A DNA stretch of 64,000 nucleotides from Mactra quadrangularis (Eukaryota > Mollusca > Bivalvia > Venerida > Mactridae). The notes beneath the pieces were generated by a model, which was not told where the DNA came from, made no database searches, and worked only from the letters and a program-made list of their open reading frames with translations. The number at the start of each line of letters is the position of its first letter. The first letter of the stretch is position 1. Positions 1 to 13,305 of the stretch are shown here, piece by piece. The stretch lies in assembly GCA_025267735.1 (NCBI GenBank), contig CM046296.1, positions 20,796,464-20,860,463 of the forward strand, given 5' to 3'. The position numbers were made by a program, and so were the translations under genes.

Positions 1-3000
1 TTATTTGAAAATGATATTATTTATGTATGTTTAAAACATTTGTATTTGGTGATGCATGAAATATGGTATATGCATCAGTAATTATCAGATTACAGATTTA
101 TCATACAAAAAATACCATGCTGTACTTACATACATAGATAATTATGAGTTTCAAATATTGTTGATTAGGATAGCTTGATCAGAATATGAAGCTTTTGAAG
201 AAAGACTCAGTTAATTAAAGTTGCTGTCTGGTAAAGTATTTCATGTTGTTTTGTGATAGTTTAGTCATAGTTGAACCTATCAAACTAAAGCCCAGTACAT
301 TGGCGTTGGTGAAATGTTAGATAATCAGGGGAGACAATCCAAAATAGTGAATATATAAATGTATGGATTATCTTGTATTGCCTCCCTTTGCAATATGGAT
401 ACCCTATGCCTTGTCTAACAGTAGGTTGAGAAAATGTGAGCTTTATTTCTATTGATGGATGTATGGCTGTCTCCCCTTTATAGATATATTGACATAATTC
501 TCATGTTTCTATGAGAATCACTAAACTGACTTTCAATACAACAAACACAGCTTTTGATTTGTTTGTCAATATTTATGACTGTAATTACACCCCAAAGTTT
601 CCATATAAGACAAATAATTATGTCTGTTTTATACTGGTGCTCAATTTTCCAAGTTCCAAATGTCAATATATTGATACCATTCCTTAATGTTGCCAATAGT
701 TTTTGAACAGCTCTAAGTTGTTCCCCTGTGAAAATTGATTTTGGTATTGTGCAAATTCTGAGAAGATGCATGGTATGTAAGAAAATGGACTCCTTGAGAT
801 TTGGATGTTCTTTTATTTTATTTGGAATTTTAAGTAAACAATTTTATTGGGTTTTGTATGATAGCCTAGCAGATGGCTCACTTTACAAGCTTTCCAGGAC
901 ACTTTTCATTGCAAATATTCAGTTACCCTTGAAGAAGAATTCTTTCTTTGCATCTCAACCCATCTTGAAGTTTCACTGTGCATTGTGAATGTAAAATACA
1001 TTAAATTTAAATATGCCTCCAGAGTCAAGAAAATGTGCACTTAAACTAGGTTATCTTAATAGTATCTTGCGGAGAAATACTCACAAAATTATCATTTTGC
1101 AGCTTTTAGTTTATTCAAAATTATTGTAACAGCTTTTACAAAATTATCATTTATATGATGTAAAACTGTGTTTCTACTTATTTTAACAAGTTAATATACC
1201 AACTCACAGCAAGTAAACAGCAAGTGTTACACTGGAATCATTTCCTGATAGTATTTCTTGAAGTTCTTTTACTACCCTCTACTCATCTAATAAATATAAA
1301 TCATAACATTCTATCTACGGTGTAACCTTGTAAAAAAAGCCAACTCCGAGCAACATCTCCTCTCTCAACACTAGGTACTTCTCAATTATAGCCAAATGAA
1401 ATTCTCCCTTTTCCAAACTTTCATGACTGTAATTGCCTTCTCTACAATGACCACCTACCTATATTGGTCAGTGAAGTATGGTTCCCACTTCTAGCCATTA
1501 CAGAATGGTTCCACTATACTTGTATATACTTGTGTTTTATTCTTTACTCTACACACCTTGATATCTTATATTAAACATTTCAAGAGACCATATGTTATAC
1601 AGAATGCTGCCATCTTCTTGTTTAAGACCAAACAAAATAATCATCAGTGATGGTATTGTCTTTTAAATTGAGTTTTCTTTCTCTGAGCTAATTTGTATCT
1701 TGCTGATATATATGCTCATCTGATTTAAGGAAATTAATATTTATTAGCCATAGTGTTGTTACTGAAATTTGTAATATAAGAATACATTCCAGGCCATCTT
1801 CATGAAGCCATCAAACTACATACATACAATTAATGTAGCAATTTCAATTAATGTAGCAATTTCCAGCTTGGTTATTGAAGCTAATTGTACAAGCAATTTT
1901 ACCACAAAAAGTTTAGAAACATGTGCTATGCCTGCATTAATTGTGAAATCAATGTTAAACTTACAATAGCTTTCATGTTGTCCAGAAATAATAGACAACC
2001 TTAAATGTTAGGTTTTATATAAAGATGGCTTCTAATGTACAGACAAATCAATGTTAGAGACTATTATGTCCAGAGAAAAGGGTTTTAGAAACATTGTATA
2101 TAAATATTGGCCTTATATTTTGCCTGTTTTGTGTCTCAGATAAAAATGCATCAAATATTGAACAAAAATGTTATTTATAGGTAAAAAACAGCCATAGATT
2201 GAATAGTCTGAAAAATAGAAACAAAATCTGGAAGCATTCACTGCATAAGTATAATCGGTAAACCATCAAATAAAGTATGATTTTTGTTTGATAACATTAC
2301 ATAGCAGATCTCCAGATCTATTTGCAATCTTTCTGGTAGGCTTTTAGTTGTTCATACACCCTCTATTATATCTAAGATAAAAGAATATTACTGCTTGATA
2401 ACTGTTACCTTTTAATACTTTCAATTCATCTTTAAATAGTTGCAGGCCATTGGAATATGTATATTGCCAACATTTTTTCCATGATTGGAATTTTTTTTGC
2501 TGTATTTCAGAGTAATTTCTTCAATACTAGTGTTAACCAGATGACGCTTATAGGTGTTTGTTTTTTTTAGAAAATTTTACTGAAAATTAAGCACTGGTGT
2601 AGTTTTTAAAATAACTCCATAAATTGTTTGTAAGAAACAAAAATTCAAAATAGTAAACTTGAAAGGGAGAAAAACATGCCTTATGTATAATTATATTTTG
2701 GTAAGTGCATAATTATTTATTGCCAATTATGCTGTTCTGTTTGTATGCACAGCAAAGGAACTCAACCTCAGTTTGTGTCTAGCAGTGATCAACTTCACCT
2801 CTTACTCTTTCAACATGATTAAGAGTGATGGTACAATATTAAATCATATACTAAAATATTGAAGATCAACAATTCTAAGAAACAAACTTAAGTTTGTGAG
2901 AAGTCTATATCTATTGATTTAGGTATTAAGATATCTTGGCATGAAAATTATATATAAAATATCCTACTATTTGTTATATACACCATTCAGTAACAGGTGG

Positions 3001-3049
3001 TTCTTTAAACATGGCCAGGTGGTGTATGTAATTTATTGCCTATAGGGGG
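1..3049. other. AT-rich non-coding DNA
   Basis: Stop-dense in all frames; the small open frames show no domain, splice or codon signals. I see no RNA gene or recognisable element here. Confidence 0.6.
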
Positions 3050-3905
3050 TGCTACGGTTGAATCATTAATCCATAATGGTGCTAGATCCAACCACTCATC
3101 CATAATGGTGCTAGATTCAACCACTCATCCATAATGGTGCTAGATTCAACCGCTCATCCATAAGGGTGCTAGATTCAACCACTTATTCATAAGGGTGCTT
3201 GATTCAATCACTCATCCATAAGGGTGCCAGATTAACCACTCATCCATTAGAGTGCTAGATTCAACCACTCATCCATAAGGGTGCTTAGATTCAACCACTC
3301 ATCCATAATGGTGCTAGATTCAACCGCTCATCCATAAGGGTGCTAGATTCAACCACTTATTTATAAGGGTGCTTGATTCAATCACTCATCCATAAGGGTG
3401 CTAGATTAACCACTCATCCATAAGGGTGCTAGATTAACCACTCATCCATAAGGGTGCTAAGATTCAACCACTCATCAATAAGGGTGCTAGATTTAACCAC
3501 TTATCAATAAGGGTGCTACTAAGATTCAATCACTCATCTATAAGGGTGTTAGATTCAACCACTTATTCATAAGGGTGCTAGATTCAACCACTTATCAATA
3601 AGGGTGCTACTAAGATTCAACCACTTATCAATAAGGGTGCTACTAAGATTCAATCACTCATCCATAAGGGTGCTAGATTCAACCACTCATCCATAATGGT
3701 GCTAGATTCTATTATTCATCCATAAGGGCGCTAGATTCAATCATTCATCAATAAGGGTGCTAGATTCAACCACTTATCAATAAGGGTGCTACTAAGATTC
3801 AACCACTCATCCACAAGGGTGCTAGTTTTTATCATTCATCAATAAGGGTGCTTGATTCAATCACTCATCCATAAGGGTGCTAGATTTCATCACTGTCCTG
3901 AAGAT
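3050..3905. repeat. 29-bp minisatellite, about 29 copies
   Basis: The unit reads approximately CCACTCATCCATAAGGGTGC + TAGATTCAA. Copies differ by substitutions (TAATGG/TAAGGG, TCAATA/TCCATA) and by small insertions such as TACTAAG before ATTCAA. The insertion variant recurs near 3525, 3610, 3640 and 3790, so a variant higher-order unit was amplified with the basic one. Confidence 0.93.
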
Positions 3906-6904
3906 GGTGCTGCATTAACATGTATCAATACAGGGCATATGACAAACCACTGTAATGCAGGTCACCTGACCTACTACTTGGCTTTTTAATTTAAAAATAA
4001 AAATTTGAAAAAAATACATTTACAAATTTCTGAGAAATTATGTCAGATATTGTGCTGCATTGAACTATAATGAAAAATTTTAGCCTAACTTTGAACCTAT
4101 GACATTCTGGCATGTATATACACATTTAGCATTGCAGGTCAGTGTTCCTAGTAGGTCAAAATGTACAACATGGTACTAATTACCTGTAAAACAAGCATGG
4201 TCAGGAGGTCAGACTATTTCTTTGAAAGATATTAATTAAATTTTGGCATCTTCTTAAAGCAATTTTCTAACAAGTGCAGATTAGGGCCAGAGAAGTCCTC
4301 ATGCCTCTGAGATTTTCTAAAAATATTTTTAAAAAATGGACATTTTTACGGTCCAAACTTTCTTAAAACAAGAAAAGAATGGCTTGGACTCAATCATTAG
4401 AAAATGGCTTGATCAGCCCCTGCCTAGACTAGCCTAAATATTCCAGGTGTGTCCAGCATTCTGTTTATATCGTCTGCTACTAGAAAACAAACTAACTGCT
4501 AGATAAATAATCTATGTTTATGTATGAAAACAATAAGTAACTAATTAGTAACTGATGTAGATCAAAACCTGTGATAATCTTCATGATAGTTTATTTGTTT
4601 TGTAACATTTAGACCACTAAATGTTTCCCTCACTTTTTACATTCTGAATCTCCATTTTAGAGACTATGTAAGGGAGGTAAACACTACAGACAATGAATAG
4701 TTTGAATTTAGTCATATATGGAGTTGTCTCCCTTGATGTTAAAGTTCTTCACAAGTATGGACTTATTTCTTTTAGTAGAATTGTGATCTGAACAGTATTT
4801 ATTTTGTACATTTCTATTGCTATAGGTTCAGTTTCTCAAAGTTTCTATTATACTAAATATTGTAATTTTTTTCCTTAAGAAAAGTAACAGAATGGCTTCA
4901 TGATCAAGATGGGTTTCAAATCAGTTACTTTGTTGCTGAACAGTAACCCAATATAACATGGTACTGCTTGCCCATGCCTTTTCTGCAAGGAGTTATTTCT
5001 CTTTGGACAGTTTGGATAATGCACTTGATTAACTTTTATGTTAAATGAAGGATGTTGTTTACTACCTATCTCTTGTTAATATACACCTGGTACTAGATGG
5101 TTGTAGATGATTTTAGATGGTCACACAGACAATGATTGGTACAGTGACAATTATTGCCTGGAGTCATATCAGATATAACGTTGTAGAGTCATGTTTTACA
5201 CCAAATTTGACCATTTTATTTTACATTTATATTTCAAGTGTATTACTGATGACTATTATGGATGATGTTAATGACATTTAAATGTTTGTACTGAGTGGGA
5301 TGATATTTGACTGATGATGCAGGGACTGACCTAGATTTTTTCTCTCAGAGGCAAGGGAGGCATGTTCAAACAAAGATTTGTTTCAAAGAATGTCAGACAA
5401 CCCAAAAACAATTTGTAATTCAATAGTTGACTTTTTTCTTTGTGATTTTGAAAAACTGAAGCTGGCCATTTCCCTTCCATGAAAAACCAACATATTGAAT
5501 ATTGTTTATTTTCTTCTTTATGGGGAGAGTTTACTAGGTAACTAGCACAGATCTAAATTAAAAGTCGGTTGTGTTTTTAATTTGACCAATATTTTTTTAC
5601 AAATTATATCAAGTCAGTACACTGTAGTATAGTGGTACAATCATCTAGATAATGTATAGGGTACAAGATGAAATTTGATACTGGTATAATTATGGTATGT
5701 CACATTATACTAACTATCAAAGTGGAAAATAAGAAAACAATTTCATTGTTATATTCTGACACATGAAGTAAACTGATACCTTGTTTTTATCATCAACTTT
5801 TAAATTATTGGTGCATATATCCTTTACTTTATTTAGTAGTTCAGTGGTAGGAGAAACTCTCAAACATTGAGAATGTCCTGAGTTCAAACCCGTCGGGCCA
5901 ATGCTAACTACTCTGAGCAAGAAATACCTGCCATTGCAGCACTCCACCTATGTTTTGTTCTGTGAGGGTTACTTGCTTGAAGGTGATATCGATGAGGGTC
6001 ATAGTTATAGTAAAAGCTTATGAAGTGAACCAAGTATGTATATGGAAGCATTCTCCAATTAATTGCTCCAATCATGGCTTTGATTCTATGGGAACACCAA
6101 CTTATACTCTTTCTATAAAATTTTGACAATTATAGTTTTAATAATAATTATGACTTATTAGTATAATTGTAAACTAACTTAGACTCGCCCATAGTGAGAA
6201 ATATGGAAAAGTTTGACCCCCCCCCCCTTCTATCCAAAGTGTCAAATATGTAGAAGGGATATCAGACTTGACATGTAACAATGTAATAGAGACAGTAGAA
6301 GAAGGTAGAATAGAAATATAAGATGTTTAGATCCTAGATTAGATATCATCATGAACAATGTTACTGTTTGTTACCTGACAATCATTTTCTTTGTGTCGAG
6401 AAAGTCGTTTAAGCTTGACTATTTTGAGAGAGAGAAAACATCATCTTTTTCAGTTGTGTGTCGACCTTGCTTTTTCTTTCTGCTTAATGCATTAGATGAA
6501 ATCAAGTTGATTTTCAATTGGCTTAGTTACTGTATATGCCATAGATGCTTTTGCCTTTTTAAAACAAACTTATAAACAAAATGTAGCAATTACAGTTATT
6601 TAATGTACTTATTAAAGGAATAAAAGATTTGACAGAATGGCAATTAAAGACAAAAATATGTCCCCTTGCCTCATAGTCTGTCCACCTAAAAATGTTATGA
6701 CAAAATTGTTTCATCATTTTTCCAACATTTATATTAATCAAGTTAAAGTTATTCATAGTCTTCATGTGAAATACCTTAGATTACAATCTTGACCTTTCAC
6801 ATTATGTCAATTTTTTAAAATTTTAAATGTACTTTAGATTGGTGTTTTTTCTACAGTCAATATACTTAATCATTCAAAATTACTAAATCATCAATTTTAA
6901 ATTA
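3906..6904. other. AT-rich non-coding DNA
   Basis: Apart from a tRNA-like SINE head near 5.85 kb and a poly-C run (6217-6228), nothing recognisable was seen. Open frames on the minus strand at 5.7-6.1 kb run through the SINE head and are not gene-like. Confidence 0.5.
5836..5925 (+). mobile_element. tRNA-derived SINE head, decayed
   Basis: TAGTTCAGTGGTAGGAGAA resembles an A box and GAGTTCAAACCCGTCGGGC a B box, at normal tRNA spacing. No intact cloverleaf is evident, so this is a SINE promoter fragment and not a tRNA gene. Confidence 0.55.
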
Positions 6905-7175
6905 ATTAGGGAGTAACCCATCTGTGTGAAGTCTTACTTTTTTAACAATTTAACAAATTTTACAATCTAACAAACTTAAATGTATAACTACGTTAAAAGT
7001 TTTCAAATTTTACAAATTAACAAATTTTCACTTTTCACAATTTTACAATTCTATGATTCCATCAAAATGTACAATTATTCAAATGTTGTAAATAACATGT
7101 TTTAATGACAAAATTAATGAACAAATTTTACAAAATTATTGTACAAATTTTTCAAAATAACACATTTTACAAAAT
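6905..7175. repeat. Degenerate AT-rich repeat (AACAAATTTTACAAAT-like)
   Basis: The words AACAAATTTTAC, ACAAATTAAC and TTTTACAAAATTA recur irregularly at 10-20 bp spacing for about 270 bp. Probably an old, decayed short tandem repeat. Confidence 0.6.
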
Positions 7176-8940
7176 TACTAATCTTATTTGCAGGATAGGT
7201 CATGTTTTTGGGGGTTTATTTTAAGAAAACTTTAATATCAATTATCTACCCGTAGTACATTCTAAATGACAATATACTTCTAAATGACTATATACGTCTC
7301 ATATTGAATCTGGTTAAACTTCAGGTTTATACTATCCTACATTATTTTACAGTCCGATGTAGTGTGTGTACCAAATATTCAATATTCGGGTAGCGGTACA
7401 AAAATTTCAAAGTGAACAAAAAATAATAAAAAGGATTATTTTTGAATATCGGTGAAAATATACGAAAATGATTAATTCTTTTTATGCGTCTATAAATATT
7501 TGTTATCTGTGTTAAGGAATAAAATTGACAAGTTGTATGTGAAGCTATATTCTTAAATGCTTTTGATATCGTTAAATCTTGAAGGAAGGTTTAAAAATTT
7601 TACTGTCATAGTTTATTAATTGAGTACAAAGAAGACTTCAGATATTTTTGTTGTGTGTTATTGATTGATATTGAAAAACTACTAGAAAAATTATAATATG
7701 GACGTTTTGATATAGTTGATAAACAAGGATAAATGTTGGTGTTTTTTCTTTGTTTTATAAAGTTTTTTGTAGATGATCTTAACTGATTAAGGATTACTTT
7801 ATTTTTAACTTAAGGGATAACTACAAGGCATGGGAATGTTACAGTTATTTACTTAATTCAAGTTCAGGAAATTTAGTCATTCAATTTATTCATACTTATG
7901 TAAATGTTAAATGTTTTGTAATTTTGATTTAATGGATTTACTATTTAGATTCCCATAAAGATATAAGATGACATACTTTTTATAGTTTCTCTTTGTTTAT
8001 AATTTTAAAGTACTTGTTATCAAGTTATCATTCATTTAGTGAAAATAATTTTTAACTTTGTTTCAGGTTGTTGTTTTTTTTTGAGAATATAGGATGTGTT
8101 TTTATTTATATCAAAGTACTTTTTAAGACTTTCTGTGTTAGTGTAGGTGTGTTTGATTCCAAATACAGACTTTTCTTCTTTGGCACTGTTGGGAGGCAGC
8201 TTTAATTGTACTAGAGGAGGGCAGGGCTTGAAGTATGATAAAAAAATATTTGCAATTTAAATGACTGGTTCTGAACAATTGTTATTCATGTTTGAATGTC
8301 TTGTTTTCAAAACTTGCCTAGGTCTATCTTTTAACCTAGTTAGAACATTATAAACTTAACATACATTTGAGAAAATCAAATTTCTTTCATGTAAGTAATG
8401 GTCTTATAAGAGTTATAATATGATACATTTCATTCATATCATAAAATTATATCAAAATACCATTTTACATTTTTTATGCAAATTAGGTACATGAAATACC
8501 TTGTGGCTATTTTAATACAGACCCTCATTAGCATATTTATAATAATAGTAATTTAAAGTAATACAAGTAGTGTTGAGTTTGATAACATATTGTTAACATA
8601 CCTGTGAAATTTGTCGCTTCTGGCATTCAGTGCGCTTTAATTTATTATGCATTTGCACATAATGATAAAATTTGTACCAAATTGTTTGATAATAGTTAAT
8701 TATGGTTTATAAACAATGTTTATGGTTCAATTACTAATGTTTATGGTTCAAAATCGTTCACATGGTTAACTATAGAAATCTCAAGGCTATATTTTACCTA
8801 TTTACTGTTAATGGTTGCCATGGCAACTTAATTAATTTTTGATTGAAAACAAATTAGTTTTTGTGAATGATTGGTTTTCAATGGTCAGGTGTGCACATTT
8901 TGTTCAGCATGGTATGCATGAGTTCTTATAATGATTAGTA
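7176..8940. other. AT-rich non-coding DNA
   Basis: Nothing recognisable was seen apart from scattered poly-A/T runs. Confidence 0.5.
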
Positions 8941-8946
8941 TGGTGT

Positions 8947-9067
8947 AACCACAATATCTAGTCTCATATTGGAACTTATAGGTGTGACCTCCATCACAAG
9001 CTTGTCATTATCATCGTATTGTCACCCCTTAAGTTCCAGCATGGGAATACTTATGATGGTTGACTAT
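8947..9067. mobile_element. Possible decayed MITE, AGTCTCATAT family
   Basis: The left end contains CTAGTCTCATATTGGAACTTA; the right end has TAAGTTCCAGCATGGG in inverse order. It resembles the short inverted-repeat family at 48.8, 49.1, 60.1 and 60.4 kb but is much decayed. Confidence 0.35.
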
Positions 9068-11615
9068 GAGCTTTCATGTTAACAGTTTATTTCATTGTTC
9101 AGTTTACTTTTATTGATTGACAAAAACGTTAAGGTTTTGTTTATAACTATAGAGCTGTTAGGTCACTAACTTTAACTGATCAACTGTCAAACTTAGTTTC
9201 AAATCTTGTGTCTGAAGAAATATTGATTTACTTCCCATGTTGCTGTGTTCATCAAAATGCAGATGATAATATTTTGCAGATATTTATGATTTCATTTTTG
9301 TGTACATCTATATATATAAAACTTGAAAATTTATGTAGCTTAAGTGTCCTCACTCACCCTTAGAACACCCCTCCTTAGTACTCCCTGTCAATCTCATACA
9401 CTCCCTGTTAATGAAATATAGTTTAATCTTTATGAATGTAGACTATATATTTTGTATTCATCAAGTATAGTATATTTTATGTTTTTTGAACTGTATTGTT
9501 TATAGCCTCAATTACCATACAGTGATTTGCCCCTTTACTACTTTAGATTTCAATAAATCTAATAAAATCACCGAAAATCACTCATCGCCTCCAGGGGGCA
9601 CAACATGAAAAATTGTCGACATTTTGACAATAAAATTTTACGACTAATACAGTAATACTGAATACTGTACACTTAGTTATTTAGTTTTAATGAATGTACT
9701 ATGGATTTAACATTAGAATTGTACGTATATATTTCCTTTTATTTACTGACAATTAGTCTTTCGTGTTATAATCATACTATCATTTTTCAAATGCTTCACA
9801 TACTAGACAACTAGCACTTGTTATAGAATTTTCATATTTATCTTAACGTAAAGTTTACTTGTAGTTTTGATTACGAGGGAGTTTGGGGAGAAGTTACAAC
9901 TAGTATTTAATAGTTTAATACTTGATATTAAATGTTTAAAGTTCATTTAGTGAAAAGTTTCTGTGATGCAAAAATATTTATTTTGTGAAGGAATTTTGTT
10001 ATACTATGTGTTTAGTGTACTAGCTTTTCAAATTTCGGATGTTTTTGTTTGAAAGTTTTTGTTATATGTGTGTGTAACCGCAAGAAATTGGATGAAAATA
10101 TTTGATTTAAGATAATGATACAAAAACATTTGTGACCGCACTATGACTAAACTTGTTGTATCGTTTATATCGTTATAAGCGTGAAATGAATTTTAATATT
10201 TGTTTATAAAATTGTTTTGTTCTTGAAATGTTTGTTTTACTATGTTAAAAATTGTAACAGGTACTTGAGATGTAAATATTTGCTTTCAACATTTTATATT
10301 TATCAAATTTAAAAGCCTTGTTTGTTTATATAATGTTGTATATAATACATACAGTACATGACCTTTCACATCGCTTCATACTAGATTATCTAGTAATGGG
10401 TTAATTATATTCATGAACATAAGATGATCTTAAATTTTGAATTTTAATTAGTTTTCAATTAACTAGGTTGCATTAACTTTAATATAATATGTATAAAATA
10501 ATAGCTCACCAGCTATAACATATTGCATTTGTTTATTAAGTCTTAAGTCTCCCTGGACATTAAGATCTATCAAATTATAGTACAATCAATTATATAATTT
10601 CAATTGAAAGTCTAACATTTTAATGAAAACATTTAAACCTTTATTCAGTAATATACATATAACTAAGGTCTAAAGTTATGTGGACTGAAATAATGTAGAA
10701 TTATAGCTTATTAACATTGACTTGACATAAAGTTATTTACCAACCTCAGTACATACTCAATGGAACCATTTCCACAAGATTTAATGCCAAGAAGCAAATT
10801 AACAAGGTAGCTGTTTGTCAGCAGGTGGGAGGATGCTCATTTTCATTGGAAATGATATTCTTTCTTAAGTCAGGTCATAAACTAGTGATATCTGATTGCT
10901 AGCCAATTAACATTCTTATTTACTGATTGTTTCATCTTTGTAATTAACGTTTCTTAGGTAGATCCTGACTTTACTTTCTGTGATGATACTTGGGGCATTT
11001 AACCATGGTAAAATATTGTATGATAATATGTTGGACTGTGTCCTCAGAATCTGAGACCTGAATCCTCATTTCAAAGGCATTTTCAACATAGTACTCGTCC
11101 ATTAACTGCCTTTCTTGAATATCATGGGCAAAGCATAGGTGTGTGCCTTGGCATGAAGAAAGTTTTAACTCAATCCCCTTTGATTCTGTAGTTTAGTCAA
11201 GCTAACAACAGGAGGACTGCTCCATACAAGTCATTCCTATATTTGTCATCAGTTTACTGCCCTTCATAAATGTCTTGCTTAAGGAATATGCAGTGCAGCT
11301 TGAGGGAGTTTAGATCCAGAACCTCTCATCTCCTATGTAACTCTAAAAATCTTCCAATGGACCATGGAAGCACTGCACCTACAAGTCTTATTAACCTAAC
11401 TAAAATATTTGTAGAAATCAATTCACACCTTGACAAGGTGTTATGGTGGTTCCTGCAATATTTTCCTTCTTATCAAGTTATAGACTGATAAGCCCATTCA
11501 TTCATGAGTTAGCACCTAATATATTTATCAACATGAAAGTACTGTATATAACATTTTTATGAGAGAATTGATTAGAGTTCTAGATAAATATCATTTATTC
11601 AAGTTAAATATTTAG
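9068..11615. other. AT-rich non-coding DNA
   Basis: Nothing recognisable was seen. A 72-residue open frame at 11270-11488 lacks splice or domain support. Confidence 0.5.
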
Positions 11616-12206
11616 AAACAGTGAAACCTCTATACATCAGCCAACTATCTCTTGCTTCTATGGTTGAGGTTGTATAAGGACCACTGATCAACAGTGCTTT
11701 CTTGGTCAGGTTGAAATTGCTGTTTATAAATTACTGTATCTTCTCACTGATACAGAGTTGTGGCTTTAAAACTTGTGCTTGTAACCAACTTAATGACTTT
11801 TTTTGTGAGAGAAGGCCGTTGGTTATGACAGACCATTTTTTCCTTATATAACAGAGGCCGTTCACAGGTGCCTTCTCCTCCTAAAATTTCTTCAAAATCA
11901 TGCAATTTTCCCAAAATTTTGAGTTTACTATGGATTTTTTGTTAAATAAAATTCCTTTCCCAACGTTCTACATAAAGAAAGGACCAGGCCTCTTCTCCAA
12001 ATACTGAAAAAAGCCCTGGTTATGAGGATAAGATTCTAGTACATTGTGTAACAGAAACTATTATATAGTTAGGTGAACTGACTGCCTATTATGGCTTTTA
12101 TCAGAAAAGACTTTAACTTGGGTGAGCTATTTTAAATGAAAAGTATTATGAAAGAGGTACAATGTTAATATGAGATGGCAGTTAAAAAAGGTTTCACTGT
12201 TTTTCA
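11616..12206. mobile_element. Candidate MITE with AACAGTGAAACCT ends
   Basis: AAACAGTGAAACCT at the left and AGGTTTCACTGTTTTT at the right form an inverted pair about 590 bp apart. The interior has no open frame and includes GGTTGTATAAGGACCACTG, a phrase typical of this invertebrate repeat type. Target-site duplication is not clear. Confidence 0.45.
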
Positions 12207-12329
12207 TAAGTTGCAGCATAAAAAATGATCTAGCATTTATTAATCAAAGTGTCATTAATATTTTGAAAACTACAATTTTTTAATCTGCATTTTTTTATAA
12301 CTTTTGCTGAGTAGCACAATTCTACCCAT

Positions 12330-12422
12330 ACTACTTAACAGTAGAATCAGATGTTAAGTAGTGAAAATTCAGTGAAAAAAATATTAATATTATAGCTTAT
12401 ATTTTCACTGCAGTGAAAATAT
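12330..12422. repeat. Paired palindromes
   Basis: An 11-bp perfect inverted repeat (ACTACTTAACA / TGTTAAGTAGT, 11-nt spacer, 12330-12362) lies beside a 24-bp perfect palindrome at 12399-12422 centred on CACTGCAGTG. Likely remnants of a foldback element. Confidence 0.7.
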
Positions 12423-12696
12423 GAATGTTAACTTATTATGTTATAAAGTATGAAATTAGCATAATACTATTTCTGTTTAGTTTGCAGTGGAACTTTTTAG
12501 GTTACTGATAATTGAGTTACCTGAAAGGTATATAATCATATAAACTTTATTTATGACCTTATTTCCAGTCTCCCATGATAAATTTAATTTCCCTTCAAGA
12601 TAACATAAATTAACCTCTGATTAACCAATGATGTATTTCTTATTACAATCTTCATGTTGAAAACAAACAACAGCAGCGTGTTCAGTTACCTTGAAC

Positions 12697-12820
12697 GTTC
12701 CAAAACGTTCCGTAACGGAAGTGTTGGAACAACTCTACCTATAGACAACTCAACCCGAGACAACACAATACTAATGGATTGAGTTGTCTAAACTTTGAGT
12801 TGAGTATTGCACGGGTTGAC
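12697..12820. repeat. Cluster of nested inverted repeats, CpG-containing
   Basis: An imperfect hairpin GTTCCAAAACGTTCCG.../...GTGTTGGAAC (12697-12730) is followed by a perfect 12-bp pair TAGACAACTCAA / TTGAGTTGTCTA (12742-12753, 12779-12790). Interleaved with that are CAACCC/GGGTTG and CAATACT/AGTATTG pairs. Possible compact foldback MITE. Confidence 0.55.
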
Positions 12821-13237
12821 TTGTCTTCGGATTGAGTTTCCCGTACCCGTAACGTTAGATAACAGTAGTTACTGAACATGGGACTGGTTTATTTATATTG
12901 AATGTTGTACAGGCTCTCTGGATTATGTTTAACCTAAATTGCTCTACTTTTTTACAAAATCAAAGCACTGAATGCTCATGAAAGTTGTTGCTTGTGACTT
13001 TTTGTGGAATAAGACTCAATTAGTGTTAACTGCTGCATGGAACTTTTGGAAAAAGTATAATAATTCTGTTATATTCTATATCTGCAAATTGTTTATCTAA
13101 AATCAATATTAGTTTTTCAATTTGTATTTTTCTTAAACTGGATATATGTGAATTCATCTACTACAATCAAGTTTTGATATTATATTTTTTGTTCTAATGT
13201 AACTCATTGCCATTTCTTAAATTTTATATTTTATTAA

Positions 13238-13305
13238 GGTTGCCAGCAAGACTGTAGTAAGTGTTTTGCATTAAAGATCGAGTTACTACAGTCTTGCAGG
13301 CAACC
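13238..13305. ncRNA. 68-nt hairpin, microRNA-precursor-like
   Basis: Arms 13238-13260 and 13283-13305 pair over 23 bp with one mismatch (core GCAAGACTGTAGTAA / TTACTACAGTCTTGC), leaving a 22-nt loop. Size and loop fit a short pre-miRNA, but near-perfect pairing is also typical of a young foldback element. No known miRNA seed is recognised. Confidence 0.3.

Noticed and set aside
3050..3905. CRISPR-like repeat array
   Set aside because: Contiguous tandem units with no unique spacers, in a eukaryotic genome.
10390..10405. ATGGGTTA as the missing Met-Gly first exon of Homer
   Set aside because: Splicing after ATGG would shift the frame into the EVH1 exon; ATGGG must be followed by GT and here it is not.
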